Shown: positions 43,875 to 53,031, numbered from the stretch's first letter. The stretch is 64,000 nt of DNA from Pseudoxanthomonas sp. YR558 (GCF_900116385.1 NZ_FPCI01000001.1:1612001-1676000); one strand, 5' to 3'. Notes: generated by a model from the letters alone, not told the origin. Program-made: numbers and translations.

Positions 43875-44390
43875 ATGACCGAGACCGCCGCTTCCGTTCC
43901 GGCCGGCCCCGTGCAGCGAGCGCTGGACCGCCTCGCCGATGCCGCCATCGCCATCGCCGCCACCGCGCTGGTGGGGTTGGTGGTCGTGCAGGGCTGGCAG
44001 GTATTCACCCGCTATGTGCTCAACGATTCGCCCAGCTGGACCGAGCCAGTCACGCTGCTGCTGCTGAGCACTGCGATGAGCCTCGGCGCCGCTGCGGGCG
44101 TGCACACCAACCGGCATTTCAGTTTCCATCTGCTGGCCGAAAGCCTGCCGGCCGCTGGCCGTCGCTTGCTGGCGGTAGCGCGTCCGCTGCTGATCGCTGC
44201 GGTGGGCGCGATGGTCGCCGGCTGGGCCGCCGTGCTGTTGCTCGACGGCCTGGACATCAAGATCGCCGGGGCATCGATGCCGCAGAGCATCAACTACCTG
44301 CCGCTCTCGATCAGCGGCGCGCTGATCTGCCTGTTCGCACTGAACATCGCGTGGAAGGCCCTGCGGCCCGCGCGAGAAGAAGGAGTCTGA
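43875..44390 (+). CDS. TRAP transporter small membrane subunit (DctQ family)
   Basis: The 171-residue protein has four predicted transmembrane helices (about 23-45, 54-75, 95-120 and 138-160). The motifs WQVFTRYVLNDSPSWTEPVT near residue 42 and the later RHFSFHLLAE are typical of DctQ. It lies between the binding protein and the large permease with 12- and 3-base gaps. Confidence 0.92.
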   Translation: MTETAASVPAGPVQRALDRLADAAIAIAATALVGLVVVQGWQVFTRYVLNDSPSWTEPVTLLLLSTAMSLGAAAGVHTNRHFSFHLLAESLPAAGRRLLAVARPLLIAAVGAMVAGWAAVLLLDGLDIKIAGASMPQSINYLPLSISGALICLFALNIAWKALRPAREEGV

Positions 44391-44393
44391 TCC

Positions 44394-45677
44394 GTGGCCA
44401 TTGCCATCCTGTTGGGCGCCTTCGTCCTGTTGCTGCTGTTGGGTGTTCCTGTCGCGTTCGCGCTCGCGGTCGCTGCGCTGGCCACTCTGCTCTACCTCGA
44501 TGTCCCCTCGATCGTGCTCGTGCAGCAGATTTCCGCTGGTTCCGGCTCGGTCTCGCTGATTGCGATCCCGCTCTTCATCTTCGCGGGCGAACTGATGCTG
44601 AGGGGCGGCATTTCCGAACGCCTGATCGCGCTGGCGTCGTCGCTGGTCGGCCGCATGCGCGGCGGCCTGGGCCAGGTCAGCGTGCTGTCGTCGCTGTTCT
44701 TCGGTGGCGTGTCCGGTTCGGCGCTGGCCGACGTCTCCGCCGTCGGCGGCACGATGATCCCGCAGATGGTGAAGCGTGGTTACGACGTGGACTACGCCGT
44801 GAACGTCTGCATGACGGCCGCACTGGTCGCACTGCTGGTGCCGCCGTCGCACAACCTGATCCTCTTCTCGGCGGCGGCCGGCGGCGGCATCTCGATCGCC
44901 GACCTGTTCGCCGCAGGCATCGTGCCGGCCTTGCTGATGACCGTCGCGATGATGGTCACCGGCTACGTGGTCGCCCGCCATCGCGGCTATGGCACGGAAC
45001 CTTTCCCCGGCTGGCGCGCCGTCGCCCTGCGCCTGGTGGGCGCCCTCCCCGGCCTGGGCCTGGTCACGTTGATCTTCGTCGGCATCCGCGCCGGCATCTT
45101 CACCGCCGTGGAATCGGCGGCGATCGCGGTGGTCTACGCTCTGCTGGTGACTTCATTGCTGTACCGCCAGCTGCGCTGGGCCGAGTTCCGCGGCGCCGTG
45201 GTGCATGCGGCGCGCACGACCGGCGTGATCCTGTTCGTGATCGCCACGGCCGCCGTGTTCGGCTGGCTGCTGGCCTACCTGCAGGTGCCGGCGGCGGCGG
45301 TGGAGTTCCTGCAGTCGATCGCCGACAGCCAGCGCACGGTGCTGCTGATGATCGTGGTGATCCTGCTGGTGCTGGGCATGTTCATGGACCTCGCACCGAA
45401 GATCCTGATCTGCACGCCGATCTTCCTGCCGGTGGTGAAGGCGTACGGCATCGACCCGATCCACTTCGGCCTGGTGATGGTGCTCGCGGGCGGCATCGGC
45501 CTGGTCACACCGCCGGTCGGCTCGGTGCTCTTCATCGGTACGTCGATCGGCAAGATCACGGTCGCGCAGAGCATGCGCACGATCTGGCCGTTCTGGCTCG
45601 CCGCACTGGTCGTGCTGCTGATCGTGGCGTTCTTCCCGGAACTGTCGCTGTGGCTGCCGCGGGCGCTGAAGGGATGA
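44394..45677 (+). CDS. TRAP transporter large permease (DctM family)
   Basis: The 427-residue permease starts with GTG at 44394 after AGGAGTC. It has about 12 hydrophobic helices and the motifs SLIAIPLFIFAGELMLRGGI, SSLFFGGVSGSALADVSAVG, VPPSHNLILF and GLVTPPVGSVLFIG characteristic of DctM. It forms the translocating part of the complex with DctQ. Its stop overlaps the start of the PL10 pectate lyase gene (ATGA), which ties transport to polymer cleavage in one transcript. Confidence 0.95.
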   Translation: MAIAILLGAFVLLLLLGVPVAFALAVAALATLLYLDVPSIVLVQQISAGSGSVSLIAIPLFIFAGELMLRGGISERLIALASSLVGRMRGGLGQVSVLSSLFFGGVSGSALADVSAVGGTMIPQMVKRGYDVDYAVNVCMTAALVALLVPPSHNLILFSAAAGGGISIADLFAAGIVPALLMTVAMMVTGYVVARHRGYGTEPFPGWRAVALRLVGALPGLGLVTLIFVGIRAGIFTAVESAAIAVVYALLVTSLLYRQLRWAEFRGAVVHAARTTGVILFVIATAAVFGWLLAYLQVPAAAVEFLQSIADSQRTVLLMIVVILLVLGMFMDLAPKILICTPIFLPVVKAYGIDPIHFGLVMVLAGGIGLVTPPVGSVLFIGTSIGKITVAQSMRTIWPFWLAALVVLLIVAFFPELSLWLPRALKG

Positions 45678-46807
45678 AGCGCGCGAGCGCCTTCGCCGCG
45701 GGATGGCTGCTCGTGGCATCGCCCGCCTGGGCGGCAGGTCCGCCGTCGCCGTCGCTGGCGGGCTTCGAGGACGCCATCCACCATTGGCGCAACGTGCATG
45801 GCGACGCCTATCCGCGCTATGCACCGGACCAGGTCGCGCCGATCGCCGACAACATCCTTCGTTATCAGCGGATCGATGGCGGCTGGATCGAGAACCAGGA
45901 TCCGGCGCGGATCCTGGACGATGCCGAGAAAGCGCGTTTCGATGCCGAAGCGGACAAGTCCGGCGGCAGCTTCGACAACCGTAACATCTACACGCAGGTG
46001 GACTACCTCGCCACGGCGTACGCGATCACCGGTGATGTGCGGTATCGCGACGGCAGCCTGAAGGGCTTGAAGTTCACCCTGGCGCAGCAGATCCCCTCGT
46101 GCGGGGGGTGGCCGCACACGGTGCCTGCCACGCAGTCCTACCACCCTCACATCACTATCGCCGACGACGTGACCGTCGGCGTGCTGGGCACGCTGCGCAA
46201 GGTGCTCAGCGACGAGCGTCGCTACGCCTTCGTCGATGCCGCGCTGCGCGCGCGCGTGCGGTCAGCCGTCGATGCGGGTGATGCCTGCCTGCTGCGGCTG
46301 CAGGTCCGCCAGGGCGACGCACTGGCGGGTTGGGCGGGCCAGTACGACGCGCAGACGCTGACGCCCGCGCAGGGCCGCAAATTCGAATTGCCTTCGATCA
46401 CCGGCCAAGAAACCGTCGGCGTGGTGCGCTATCTGATGTCGATTCCCGACCCGTCGCCCGACGTAGTGAAGGCGGTCGACGGTGCGGTCGCGTGGCTGCG
46501 CCGTGTGGAAATCACGGGGTGGCGCATCGAGACGTTCGAGGCGCCCGCCGAGCAGTTCCAGTACCACAGCAGTACGAAGGACCGCCGGCTGGTGGCCGAT
46601 CCGACGGCCTCCGGCCTATGGGCGCGCTTCTACGACGTGAAGGACAACAGCGCCTTCCTCGCGACACGCGATAGCCGACGCGTCGCACGCTACGAGGACA
46701 TCCCGCGCGAGCGGCGCACCGGTTACGAGTGGTACGGCAGCTGGCCGAAGCGGCTGCTGTCGAAGGAATACCCGCAATGGAAGGCGTCGCATCCGGCGGC
46801 GCCCTGA
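45674..46807 (+). CDS. pelA: Pectate lyase, polysaccharide lyase family 10
   Basis: The 377-residue enzyme has a signal peptide (SPAWAAGP near residue 20) and the alpha/alpha toroid family 10 lyase domain. Landmarks are QRIDGGWIENQDPARIL, NRNIYTQVDYLATAYAITGD with the calcium-proximal Asp, CGGWPHTV, and the C-terminal block AEQFQYHSSTKDRRLVADP ... RTGYEWYGSWPKRLL. PL10 enzymes cut polygalacturonate by an anti beta-elimination mechanism and give 4,5-unsaturated oligogalacturonides. It is coupled to dctM and 11 bases before the GH43 gene. Confidence 0.92.
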   Translation: MKRASAFAAGWLLVASPAWAAGPPSPSLAGFEDAIHHWRNVHGDAYPRYAPDQVAPIADNILRYQRIDGGWIENQDPARILDDAEKARFDAEADKSGGSFDNRNIYTQVDYLATAYAITGDVRYRDGSLKGLKFTLAQQIPSCGGWPHTVPATQSYHPHITIADDVTVGVLGTLRKVLSDERRYAFVDAALRARVRSAVDAGDACLLRLQVRQGDALAGWAGQYDAQTLTPAQGRKFELPSITGQETVGVVRYLMSIPDPSPDVVKAVDGAVAWLRRVEITGWRIETFEAPAEQFQYHSSTKDRRLVADPTASGLWARFYDVKDNSAFLATRDSRRVARYEDIPRERRTGYEWYGSWPKRLLSKEYPQWKASHPAAP

Positions 46808-46818
46808 GGAAGTTCCGC

Positions 46819-48408
46819 ATGCCGTTGATCAGGTTCATCGCCGTCGCACTGTCCTTCTGCGTCGCCTTCGAGGCGATGGCCGCGGACACCACAACTCCCG
46901 CCTGGAAGCGCGGCATCGAGCACCAGCGCCAGGCCGACCTCGGCGACGGCACGTTCCTCAATCCGGTGCTGGCGGGCGATCGTCCCGATCCATCGGTGCT
47001 CAAGGATGGCGACGACTACTACCTCACGCTGTCGTCGTTCACGGCGTATCCGGGCCTGCCGGTGTGGCACTCGCGCGACTTGGTCAACTGGCAGCCGATC
47101 GGCCATGCGATCACGAAGAACGTCGGCTCTATCTGGGCGCCGGATCTGGTCAAGCACCAGGGCCGCTACTACATCTATTTTCCGGCGCGCGTGGGCGGAA
47201 CGGAATCGCCACGGCGCAGCAACTTCGTCGTGTGGGCCGATAACATCCGCGGGCCGTGGAGCGAACCGATCGACATCGGCCTGCCGGGCCACATCGACCC
47301 CGGCCACGCGGTGGGCGAAGACGGCAAACGCTACCTGTTCCTCAGCGGCGGCGACTATGTGCAGTTGGCCGACGACGGTCTGAGCACCGTCGGCGCGGTG
47401 AAGCATGTCTACGACGGTTGGCGCTATCCCGAATCCTGGGACGTCGAAGGCTATGCGCAGGAAGGCCCGAAGATCACCTTCCGCAACGGCTGGTACTACA
47501 TGGTCACGGCGGTCGGCGGAACCGCGGGGCCGCCCACCGGCCACATGGTGATCGTCGCGCGTTCGCGTTCGATCCACGGTCCTTGGGTGAACGCACCCAA
47601 CAATCCCGTGGTGCGCACGACCTCGCGCGACCAGTACTGGTGGTCGCGCGGCCATGCGACGCTGGTCGAGGATGCCGCGGGCCAGTGGTGGATGATCTAC
47701 CACGGTTACGAACACGACTTCTGGACGCTGGGCCGGCAGGCGCTGCTCGATCCGATCGAGTGGACGGAGGACGGCTGGTTCGTCGCCAAGGGCGGCGACT
47801 TGAGCCAGCCGCTGCGCAAACCCGCGGGCCAGGCGCTGGCGCCGCACGGGATGGCGCTGTCGGACGACTTCCGCGGCGGCAAGCTCGGCCCACAGTGGGC
47901 CTTCTACGATCCGGCGCCGGACGAATCCCGTCGACTCACTTTCGGCGATGGCGTGATGACGCTGCAAGGCAAGGGCACTGCGCCGCGCGACAGCTCGCCG
48001 CTGGGCATCATCGCGGGCGATCTGGCCTACCAGTTCGAGGTCGAAATGGAGGTCGAGCCCGGCGCGCAGGGTGGCGCGGTGCTGTTCTACAACGACCGCC
48101 TGTATGCCGGCGTGGGCAGCAACGGGGAACAGTTCGTGATGCACCGCTACGGCCTGGAGCGCCCCGGCAAGCTGGCCCCGAGCGCCAAGGGCGGCAGGCT
48201 CTGGCTGCGGGTCACCCACAACCGCCATGTCCTCACGATCCATACCAGCACGAACGGCAAGACTTGGACCAAGTACCCCGTCCAGATGGAGGTCTCCGGC
48301 TACCACCACAATGTGGCCGGGGGCTTCCTCGCCCTGAAGCCGTCGCTGTACGCCGCTGGCCAGGGCAAGGTGCATTTCCGTAATTTCCGCTATCGCGCGC
48401 TGGACTGA
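46819..48408 (+). CDS. GH43-family glycoside hydrolase with C-terminal concanavalin-like domain
   Basis: The 529-residue protein starts at ATG 46819 after CTGAGGAAG, with a signal peptide ending near FEAMAAD. The five-bladed GH43 propeller shows RPDPSVLKDGDDYYLTLSSF (catalytic base Asp), SIWAPDLVKHQGRYYIYF (pKa-tuning Asp) and SWDVEGYAQEGPKITFRNGW (acid Glu in EGP). From about residue 355 a beta-sandwich follows (DDFRGGKLGPQW ... KVHFRNFRYRALD) as in beta-xylosidase/arabinosidase-type GH43. It probably trims arabinose or xylose side chains of pectin. The position in the TRAP-PL10 operon supports this. Confidence 0.88.
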   Translation: MPLIRFIAVALSFCVAFEAMAADTTTPAWKRGIEHQRQADLGDGTFLNPVLAGDRPDPSVLKDGDDYYLTLSSFTAYPGLPVWHSRDLVNWQPIGHAITKNVGSIWAPDLVKHQGRYYIYFPARVGGTESPRRSNFVVWADNIRGPWSEPIDIGLPGHIDPGHAVGEDGKRYLFLSGGDYVQLADDGLSTVGAVKHVYDGWRYPESWDVEGYAQEGPKITFRNGWYYMVTAVGGTAGPPTGHMVIVARSRSIHGPWVNAPNNPVVRTTSRDQYWWSRGHATLVEDAAGQWWMIYHGYEHDFWTLGRQALLDPIEWTEDGWFVAKGGDLSQPLRKPAGQALAPHGMALSDDFRGGKLGPQWAFYDPAPDESRRLTFGDGVMTLQGKGTAPRDSSPLGIIAGDLAYQFEVEMEVEPGAQGGAVLFYNDRLYAGVGSNGEQFVMHRYGLERPGKLAPSAKGGRLWLRVTHNRHVLTIHTSTNGKTWTKYPVQMEVSGYHHNVAGGFLALKPSLYAAGQGKVHFRNFRYRALD

Positions 48409-48458
48409 CCCCCAGCCGCTAGAATCCTCCCGACCGACGACCGGACCCGCATCGCCCC

Positions 48459-49514
48459 ATGCCCGCGCGCAAGAAGCCCGAAAGCCCTGCCAGCCTGCCC
48501 ACCGGTGGCAAGGCCGCCACCATCAACGACATCGCGCGGCTGTCCGGTGTTTCGAAGAAAACGGTGTCGCGGATCATCAACCACTCGCCACTGGTGCGGA
48601 AGGACACGCGCGAGAAAGTCGAGACGCTGATGCGCGAGGTCGGCTACGTGCCCGACCCGATGGCGCGCGGCCTGGCCTTCCGCCGTTCGTTCCTGATCGG
48701 CATGGTCTACGACAACCCTACCGCGCAGTACATCGTCAACATGCAGTACGGCGCGCTGGACGCGTTGCGCGATTCGGGTTTCGAACTGGTGGTGCATCCC
48801 TGCGACAGCCGCAGCCCCGGCTACATCGATGGCGTGCGCCGTTTCGTGCAGCAGCAGAAGCTGCATGGCGTGATGCTGGTGCCGCGCGCATCCGAGGACC
48901 AGGCGCTGGCCGACATGCTGGCGGAGATCGGGTGCCGCTATTCGCGTATCGCATCGGTCTCGATGGACGAGCCGTCGCGCATGGTCGTCACCCACGACCG
49001 CGACGGTGCGGCCGAAGCGGCGGAATACCTGCAATCGCTCGGCCATAGCGACATCGCGCTGATCACCGGCCCTGCCGCGTATCGGTCGTCGATCGAGCGG
49101 ACCGACGGCTTCCTGCAGGCGCTGGCGAAGCGGGGCCTCGAGTTGCCGAAGTCGCGCATCATCGAGGCGGGCTACACCTTCGAGTCCGGCGTGGTCGCGG
49201 CCGAGAAGCTGCTGTCCGGCAAGAACCGCCCCACCGCCATCTTCACGGGCAACGACGAAATGGCGGCCGGCGTCTACAAGGTGGCGATGCGTGCCGGGAT
49301 CAGCATCCCGCGCCAGCTGTCGGTGGTCGGCTTCGACGACAGCCCGCTGGCCTCGCGCCTGTGGCCATCGCTGACCTCCGTCCGCCGCAACACCCGCGAT
49401 ACCGGTCGGACCGCAGCTGCCATGCTGATCCAGCCGGAAGGCACGCCCGTGCTGGCCGCCGCCAGCATCCGCCCGCACCTGATCATCCGCGACTCCTCCC
49501 AGCCCCCTGAATAA
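48459..49514 (+). CDS. LacI family repressor of the pectin regulon
   Basis: The 351-residue regulator has the LacI helix-turn-helix TINDIARLSGVSKKTVSRIIN and hinge YVPDPMARGLA, followed by a periplasmic-binding-like effector domain (FLIGMVYDNPTAQYIVNMQ, VGFDDSPLASRLWPSLTSV). It has no strong ribosome-binding site; a TAGAAT at 48420-48425 may be its -10 box. It sits between the TRAP-lyase operon and kduI. The 10-mer AATGACACCG in four nearby promoters is the expected operator, with a KDG-like or unsaturated uronate as probable inducer. Orthologues in Xanthomonas govern uronate loci. Confidence 0.9.
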   Translation: MPARKKPESPASLPTGGKAATINDIARLSGVSKKTVSRIINHSPLVRKDTREKVETLMREVGYVPDPMARGLAFRRSFLIGMVYDNPTAQYIVNMQYGALDALRDSGFELVVHPCDSRSPGYIDGVRRFVQQQKLHGVMLVPRASEDQALADMLAEIGCRYSRIASVSMDEPSRMVVTHDRDGAAEAAEYLQSLGHSDIALITGPAAYRSSIERTDGFLQALAKRGLELPKSRIIEAGYTFESGVVAAEKLLSGKNRPTAIFTGNDEMAAGVYKVAMRAGISIPRQLSVVGFDDSPLASRLWPSLTSVRRNTRDTGRTAAAMLIQPEGTPVLAAASIRPHLIIRDSSQPPE

Positions 49515-49552
49515 TCCGCAGTAGCGGCCTCGGCGCCCCTGCCGCACCGCAA

Positions 49553-49569
49553 AATGACACCGGTTACCA
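49553..49569 (-). promoter_or_regulatory. LacI-type operator, site 4 (kduI-kduD)
   Basis: AATGACACCGGTTACCA lies 75-91 bases upstream of the kduI ATG and directly downstream of the LacI gene. It shares the 10-mer and ACCGGT centre with site 3. Confidence 0.6.
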
Positions 49570-49643
49570 AAGTCCGTAGAATCCACCCCACATCTCTTAC
49601 CGACGCCGCCGCACGGCGCGTCCGCACCGACGGAGCCCCGCCC

Positions 49644-50492
49644 ATGTTCTGCAAGACCTACCACGCCACCCACCCGGACATGATGGACGGCGCCACCAAC
49701 GACCAGCTGCGCGACCGTTACCTGATCGGCAACCTGTTCGCCGACGACACGGTGCAGCTGAACTACTCGCATAACGAGCGCTTCGTGATCGGCGGCGCCG
49801 CGCCGGTGTCGAAGAAGGTCGACCTGCCTCGCCAGACCGAGCCCGCCTCGGCTGCCGGCAAGCCGTTCCTGGAGCGTCGCGAGCTGGGCGTGATCAACGT
49901 CGGCGGCGGCGCCGGCAAGGTCACCGTCGACGGCACGACCTACGCGCTGGGCCCGAAGGACGGCCTGTACGTGGCCATGGGCAGCACGGACGTGGCGTTC
50001 GAATCCGACGACGCGTCGAACCCCGCCAAGTTCTACCTGACCTCCACGCCGGCGCACGCGCGCTTCGAAACCAAGCAGCTCTCGATCAAGGATGCCGTCG
50101 CGCTCGAGCGCGGTGCGCTGGAGACCAGCAACGAGCGGACGATCTACCAGTTCATCGTGCCGGCGACCTGCCAATCCTCGCAGCTGCTGCTCGGCCTGAC
50201 CGTGCTGAAGACCGGCAGCGTGTGGAACACCATGCCGCCGCACCTGCACGACCGCCGCAGCGAGGTCTATTTCTACTTCGACCTGGCCGACAACGACCGC
50301 GTCTACCACTTCATGGGCGAGCCCGACGCGCAGCGCCACATCGTCGTGCAGAACGACGAGGCCGTCGTGTCGCCGCCGTGGTCGATCCACATGGGTTCGG
50401 GCACCAGCAACTACGCCTTCATCTGGGCGATGGGCGGCGAGAACATGGACTACACCGACATGCACGTGCTGGACATCTGCCAGCTCAAGTAA
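49644..50492 (+). CDS. kduI: 5-dehydro-4-deoxy-D-glucuronate isomerase KduI
   Basis: The 282-residue cupin-type isomerase converts 4-deoxy-5-ketouronate (DKI) to 3-deoxy-2,5-hexodiulosonate (DKII). It has [37 protein letters not shown], the metal ligands in [18 protein letters not shown] (His-x-His and Glu) and [19 protein letters not shown]. Length agrees with E. coli KduI (278). The start ATG at 49644 is chosen because longer frames would run into the operator at 49553-49569. kduD follows after 32 bases. Confidence 0.96.
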   Translation: MFCKTYHATHPDMMDGATNDQLRDRYLIGNLFADDTVQLNYSHNERFVIGGAAPVSKKVDLPRQTEPASAAGKPFLERRELGVINVGGGAGKVTVDGTTYALGPKDGLYVAMGSTDVAFESDDASNPAKFYLTSTPAHARFETKQLSIKDAVALERGALETSNERTIYQFIVPATCQSSQLLLGLTVLKTGSVWNTMPPHLHDRRSEVYFYFDLADNDRVYHFMGEPDAQRHIVVQNDEAVVSPPWSIHMGSGTSNYAFIWAMGGENMDYTDMHVLDICQLK

Positions 50493-50524
50493 CCGCGCCA
50501 CCCAACATCCGAGGGGAACACACG

Positions 50525-51283
50525 ATGGCACGCAATCCTTTCAGTCTCGAAGGCAAGGTCGCATTGGTGACCGGCGCCAACACCGGCCTGGGCCAGGGCA
50601 TCGCGCTCGCGCTGGCCGAAGCGGGCGCCGACATCGCCGCCGCCGGCATCGTCGAAGCCGCGGACACCGGCGAGAAGGTGCGCGCGCTGGGCCGTCGCTT
50701 CCTCAACCTGGAAGCGAACCTGATCAGCATCGATCCGGTCGAACGCCTGGTGAAGGAAACCGTCGACGGCCTGGGCGGGCTGGACATCCTGGTCAACAAC
50801 GCCGGCCTGATCCGCCGCGCCGACGCAGTGGACTTCAGCGAGAAGGACTGGGACGACGTGATGAACGTCAACATCAAGTCCGCCTTCTTCATGTCGCAGG
50901 CGGCAGGACGCCATTTCATCGCGCAGGGCAGCGGCAAGATCATCAACATCGCTTCGATGCTGTCGTTCCAGGGTGGCATCCGCGTGCCGTCGTACACGGC
51001 GAGCAAGTCGGGCATCGCCGGCATCACCCGCCTGCTCGCCAACGAGTGGGGCGCCAAGGGCGTGAACATCAACGCCATCGCACCGGGCTACATGGCCACC
51101 GACAACACCGCGCAGCTACGCGCCGACGAAGACCGCAACAAGGCCATCCTGGACCGCATCCCGGCGGGCCGTTGGGGCGAGCCGTCGGACCTGGGTGGCA
51201 CGGCCGTGTTCCTGTCCTCGCGTGCGTCCGACTACGTCAACGGCGCCGTCATCCCCGTCGACGGTGGCTGGCTGGCGCGCTGA
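50525..51283 (+). CDS. kduD: 2-dehydro-3-deoxy-D-gluconate 5-dehydrogenase KduD
   Basis: This is a 252-residue short-chain dehydrogenase with NAD-binding TGANTGLGQGIA, NNAGLIRR, Ser in NIASMLSFQGG, and the YTASK catalytic pair. The C-terminal NAIAPGYMATDNTAQLR segment and the length match KduD. It reduces DKII to 2-keto-3-deoxygluconate, the substrate of the KdgK encoded at 33185-34201. A GGGG ribosome-binding site precedes ATG 50525. A strong hairpin follows the gene. Confidence 0.96.
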   Translation: MARNPFSLEGKVALVTGANTGLGQGIALALAEAGADIAAAGIVEAADTGEKVRALGRRFLNLEANLISIDPVERLVKETVDGLGGLDILVNNAGLIRRADAVDFSEKDWDDVMNVNIKSAFFMSQAAGRHFIAQGSGKIINIASMLSFQGGIRVPSYTASKSGIAGITRLLANEWGAKGVNINAIAPGYMATDNTAQLRADEDRNKAILDRIPAGRWGEPSDLGGTAVFLSSRASDYVNGAVIPVDGGWLAR

Positions 51284-51305
51284 GTTTCCTCCCCCTTTGC
51301 TGCAG

Positions 51306-51347
51306 CGACACGGGCCGCGCCCCTCTCCGACGCGGCCCGTGTCGTTT
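51306..51347 (+). terminator. Hairpin after kduD
   Basis: CGACACGGGCCGCG and CGCGGCCCGTGTCG form a 14-base perfect stem around an 11-base loop, followed by TTT. It may terminate or attenuate transcription before the CE12-cupin gene. Confidence 0.7.
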
Positions 51348-51370
51348 CCGCCTTCCGACATGGTGCCGCC

Positions 51371-52495
51371 ATGATCCGTCCGCTCGCCGCGTTGATCCTG
51401 ATTGCCGCCCTGCCTTCGCTCGCGTGCGCCGCGCCACCCCGGCAGGTCTTCATCGTGGGCGACTCCACGGCCAGCGCCTATGGCCCGGAACGCGCGCCGC
51501 GCGAGGGGTGGGGGCAGCAGTTGCAGGGCTTCCTCGACCCGAAGGCATTCGTCGTGCGCAACCATGCGCAGAGCGGGCGCAGCGCGCGCAGTTTCGTCGC
51601 CGAAGGCTGGTTCGACGGCATGGCGAAGGACGTGCGCAAGGGTGACGTGCTGCTGATCCAGTTCGGCCACAACGACGAGAAGATCGAAGACCCCACCCGC
51701 TATAACGAGCCGCAGCGCGCGTTCCCGGAGTGGCTGATGCGCTACGTCGAGCTCGCGCGTGCGAAAGGCGCCACGCCCATCCTGGTGACGCCGGTGGCGC
51801 GCAGGAAGTTCGATCGCGGCCAACTGCTCGATACGCATGGCGTGTACGCACAGGCCGTGCGCGACCTGGCGCAGCGGGAACGCATCGGCCTGATCGACCT
51901 GACCACCCTGAGCATGGACTGGCTTCGAGCGGCCGGCGACGAAGCGAGCAAGGCCTACTTCATGCACGTGCCGGCGCAGGACCAGCAGGACGACACCCAC
52001 TTCCAGCAGCGCGGCGCCGTGATGGTGGCGTGCCTGGTAGTGGGAGGCTGGAAGCAGGTCGATCCCGCGCTCGATGCGCACGTGACCCGCGATACGGACT
52101 GCGGCGCGCCCGCTACCGCACTGGCCGACCGCAAGGCCCAGCCGAACCCGTCGCTCATCGCGCACGAGCGCGACATCGCCGTGGAGCAACCGGGTCCGCA
52201 CGGCGGCGCGGGAACCACCACGGCGTATCCTTTCTTTCGCGAGGCGCCCGCGCTCGGCTTCGAGTTCCGCAAGCGCGTGCTGCACAAGGGTGCCGGCATC
52301 GGCCTGCACCAGCACCACAAGGACGAGATCTACTACGTGCTCAGCGGGCGCGGCGTGTACGAGCTGGATGGCGTCGCGCAGGTGGTGCAGGCCGGCGATG
52401 CGATGCTGACCCGTCCCGGCAGCACCCACGCGATCCGTCAGGACGGCGAAGAGGATCTGGTGTTGTTGATCATGTACGGGAAAAAGGCGCCGTAG
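51371..52495 (+). CDS. CE12 rhamnogalacturonan acetylesterase fused to a cupin domain
   Basis: The 374-residue protein has a signal peptide ending LACAAPP. Residues ~25-245 form an SGNH/GDSL esterase of the rhamnogalacturonan acetylesterase type: IVGDSTASAYG (Ser), NHAQSGRSARSF, LIQFGHND (Asn) and DDTHFQQRGA (Asp-x-x-His). Residues ~260-374 are a single cupin domain with GIGLHQHHKDEIYYVLSGRG (His-x-His...Glu) and GDAMLTRPGSTHAI (His). The esterase would remove acetyl groups that block pectin cleavage. The cupin may bind sugar acids or act like KdgF on unsaturated uronates; that part is speculation. It follows kduD after 87 bases. Confidence 0.85.
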   Translation: MIRPLAALILIAALPSLACAAPPRQVFIVGDSTASAYGPERAPREGWGQQLQGFLDPKAFVVRNHAQSGRSARSFVAEGWFDGMAKDVRKGDVLLIQFGHNDEKIEDPTRYNEPQRAFPEWLMRYVELARAKGATPILVTPVARRKFDRGQLLDTHGVYAQAVRDLAQRERIGLIDLTTLSMDWLRAAGDEASKAYFMHVPAQDQQDDTHFQQRGAVMVACLVVGGWKQVDPALDAHVTRDTDCGAPATALADRKAQPNPSLIAHERDIAVEQPGPHGGAGTTTAYPFFREAPALGFEFRKRVLHKGAGIGLHQHHKDEIYYVLSGRGVYELDGVAQVVQAGDAMLTRPGSTHAIRQDGEEDLVLLIMYGKKAP

Positions 52496-52541
52496 TACCC
52501 GTCTTCGGGCAAGAGCGCACGCGCTGCAGTGGATGCCGCGA

Positions 52542-52988
52542 CTACGGCTGCGGCCGATCCCAACGACGGTAGGTTGCCTCCAGCGCACTACGTAGGCGAC
52601 GGTACTGCGGGCTGCCCGGCTCGGCCTGCAGGCGCCCGGCGACGGCTTTCCAACCGCCCTCGTGATCGCGCGACCATTCGCGCACGACCGCGCGGCAGGG
52701 TTGTCCCACGATCTGCGCCAGCGCGCACGCCATGAAGATGTCGCCGGCGGTCCAGTTGGGCTGTTGCTGCATCGCTTCGACGTAGCCACGCGGTACCGCG
52801 TAGTAGCGCGACATCTCGTCGGCGAATGCGGCGGGATAACGCGCGGCGTAGTCGTTGATATCGACCAGGTGCCGATCCACCGCGGCGTCGCCCGTCGCGG
52901 GCGTGTACACCGCAGCGTTCTGCGCGCCGGCAAATGCGACGACCGCCAGGCAGGCCAACAGGATCAGGATAGGCAGCGCGCGCTTCAT
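52542..52988 (-). CDS. Conserved periplasmic hypothetical protein
   Basis: The 148-residue protein has a signal peptide (MKRALPILILLACLAVVAFAG). The mature part is helical, with VDINDYAARYPAAFADEMSRYYAVP, RGYVEAMQQQPNWTAGDIFMACALAQ and a C-terminal region rich in Arg, Glu and Trp (RRLRSALEATYRRWDRPQP). Two Cys (MACAL and QPCRAV) could form a disulphide. I recognise no named domain. It is convergent with the CE12-cupin gene and read toward it. Confidence 0.72.
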   Translation of the reverse strand: MKRALPILILLACLAVVAFAGAQNAAVYTPATGDAAVDRHLVDINDYAARYPAAFADEMSRYYAVPRGYVEAMQQQPNWTAGDIFMACALAQIVGQPCRAVVREWSRDHEGGWKAVAGRLQAEPGSPQYRRLRSALEATYRRWDRPQP

Positions 52989-53031
52989 GCCGCCATTGTG
53001 CCGCAGCGCCAGCGCGGGCGCTTCGTCGTCA

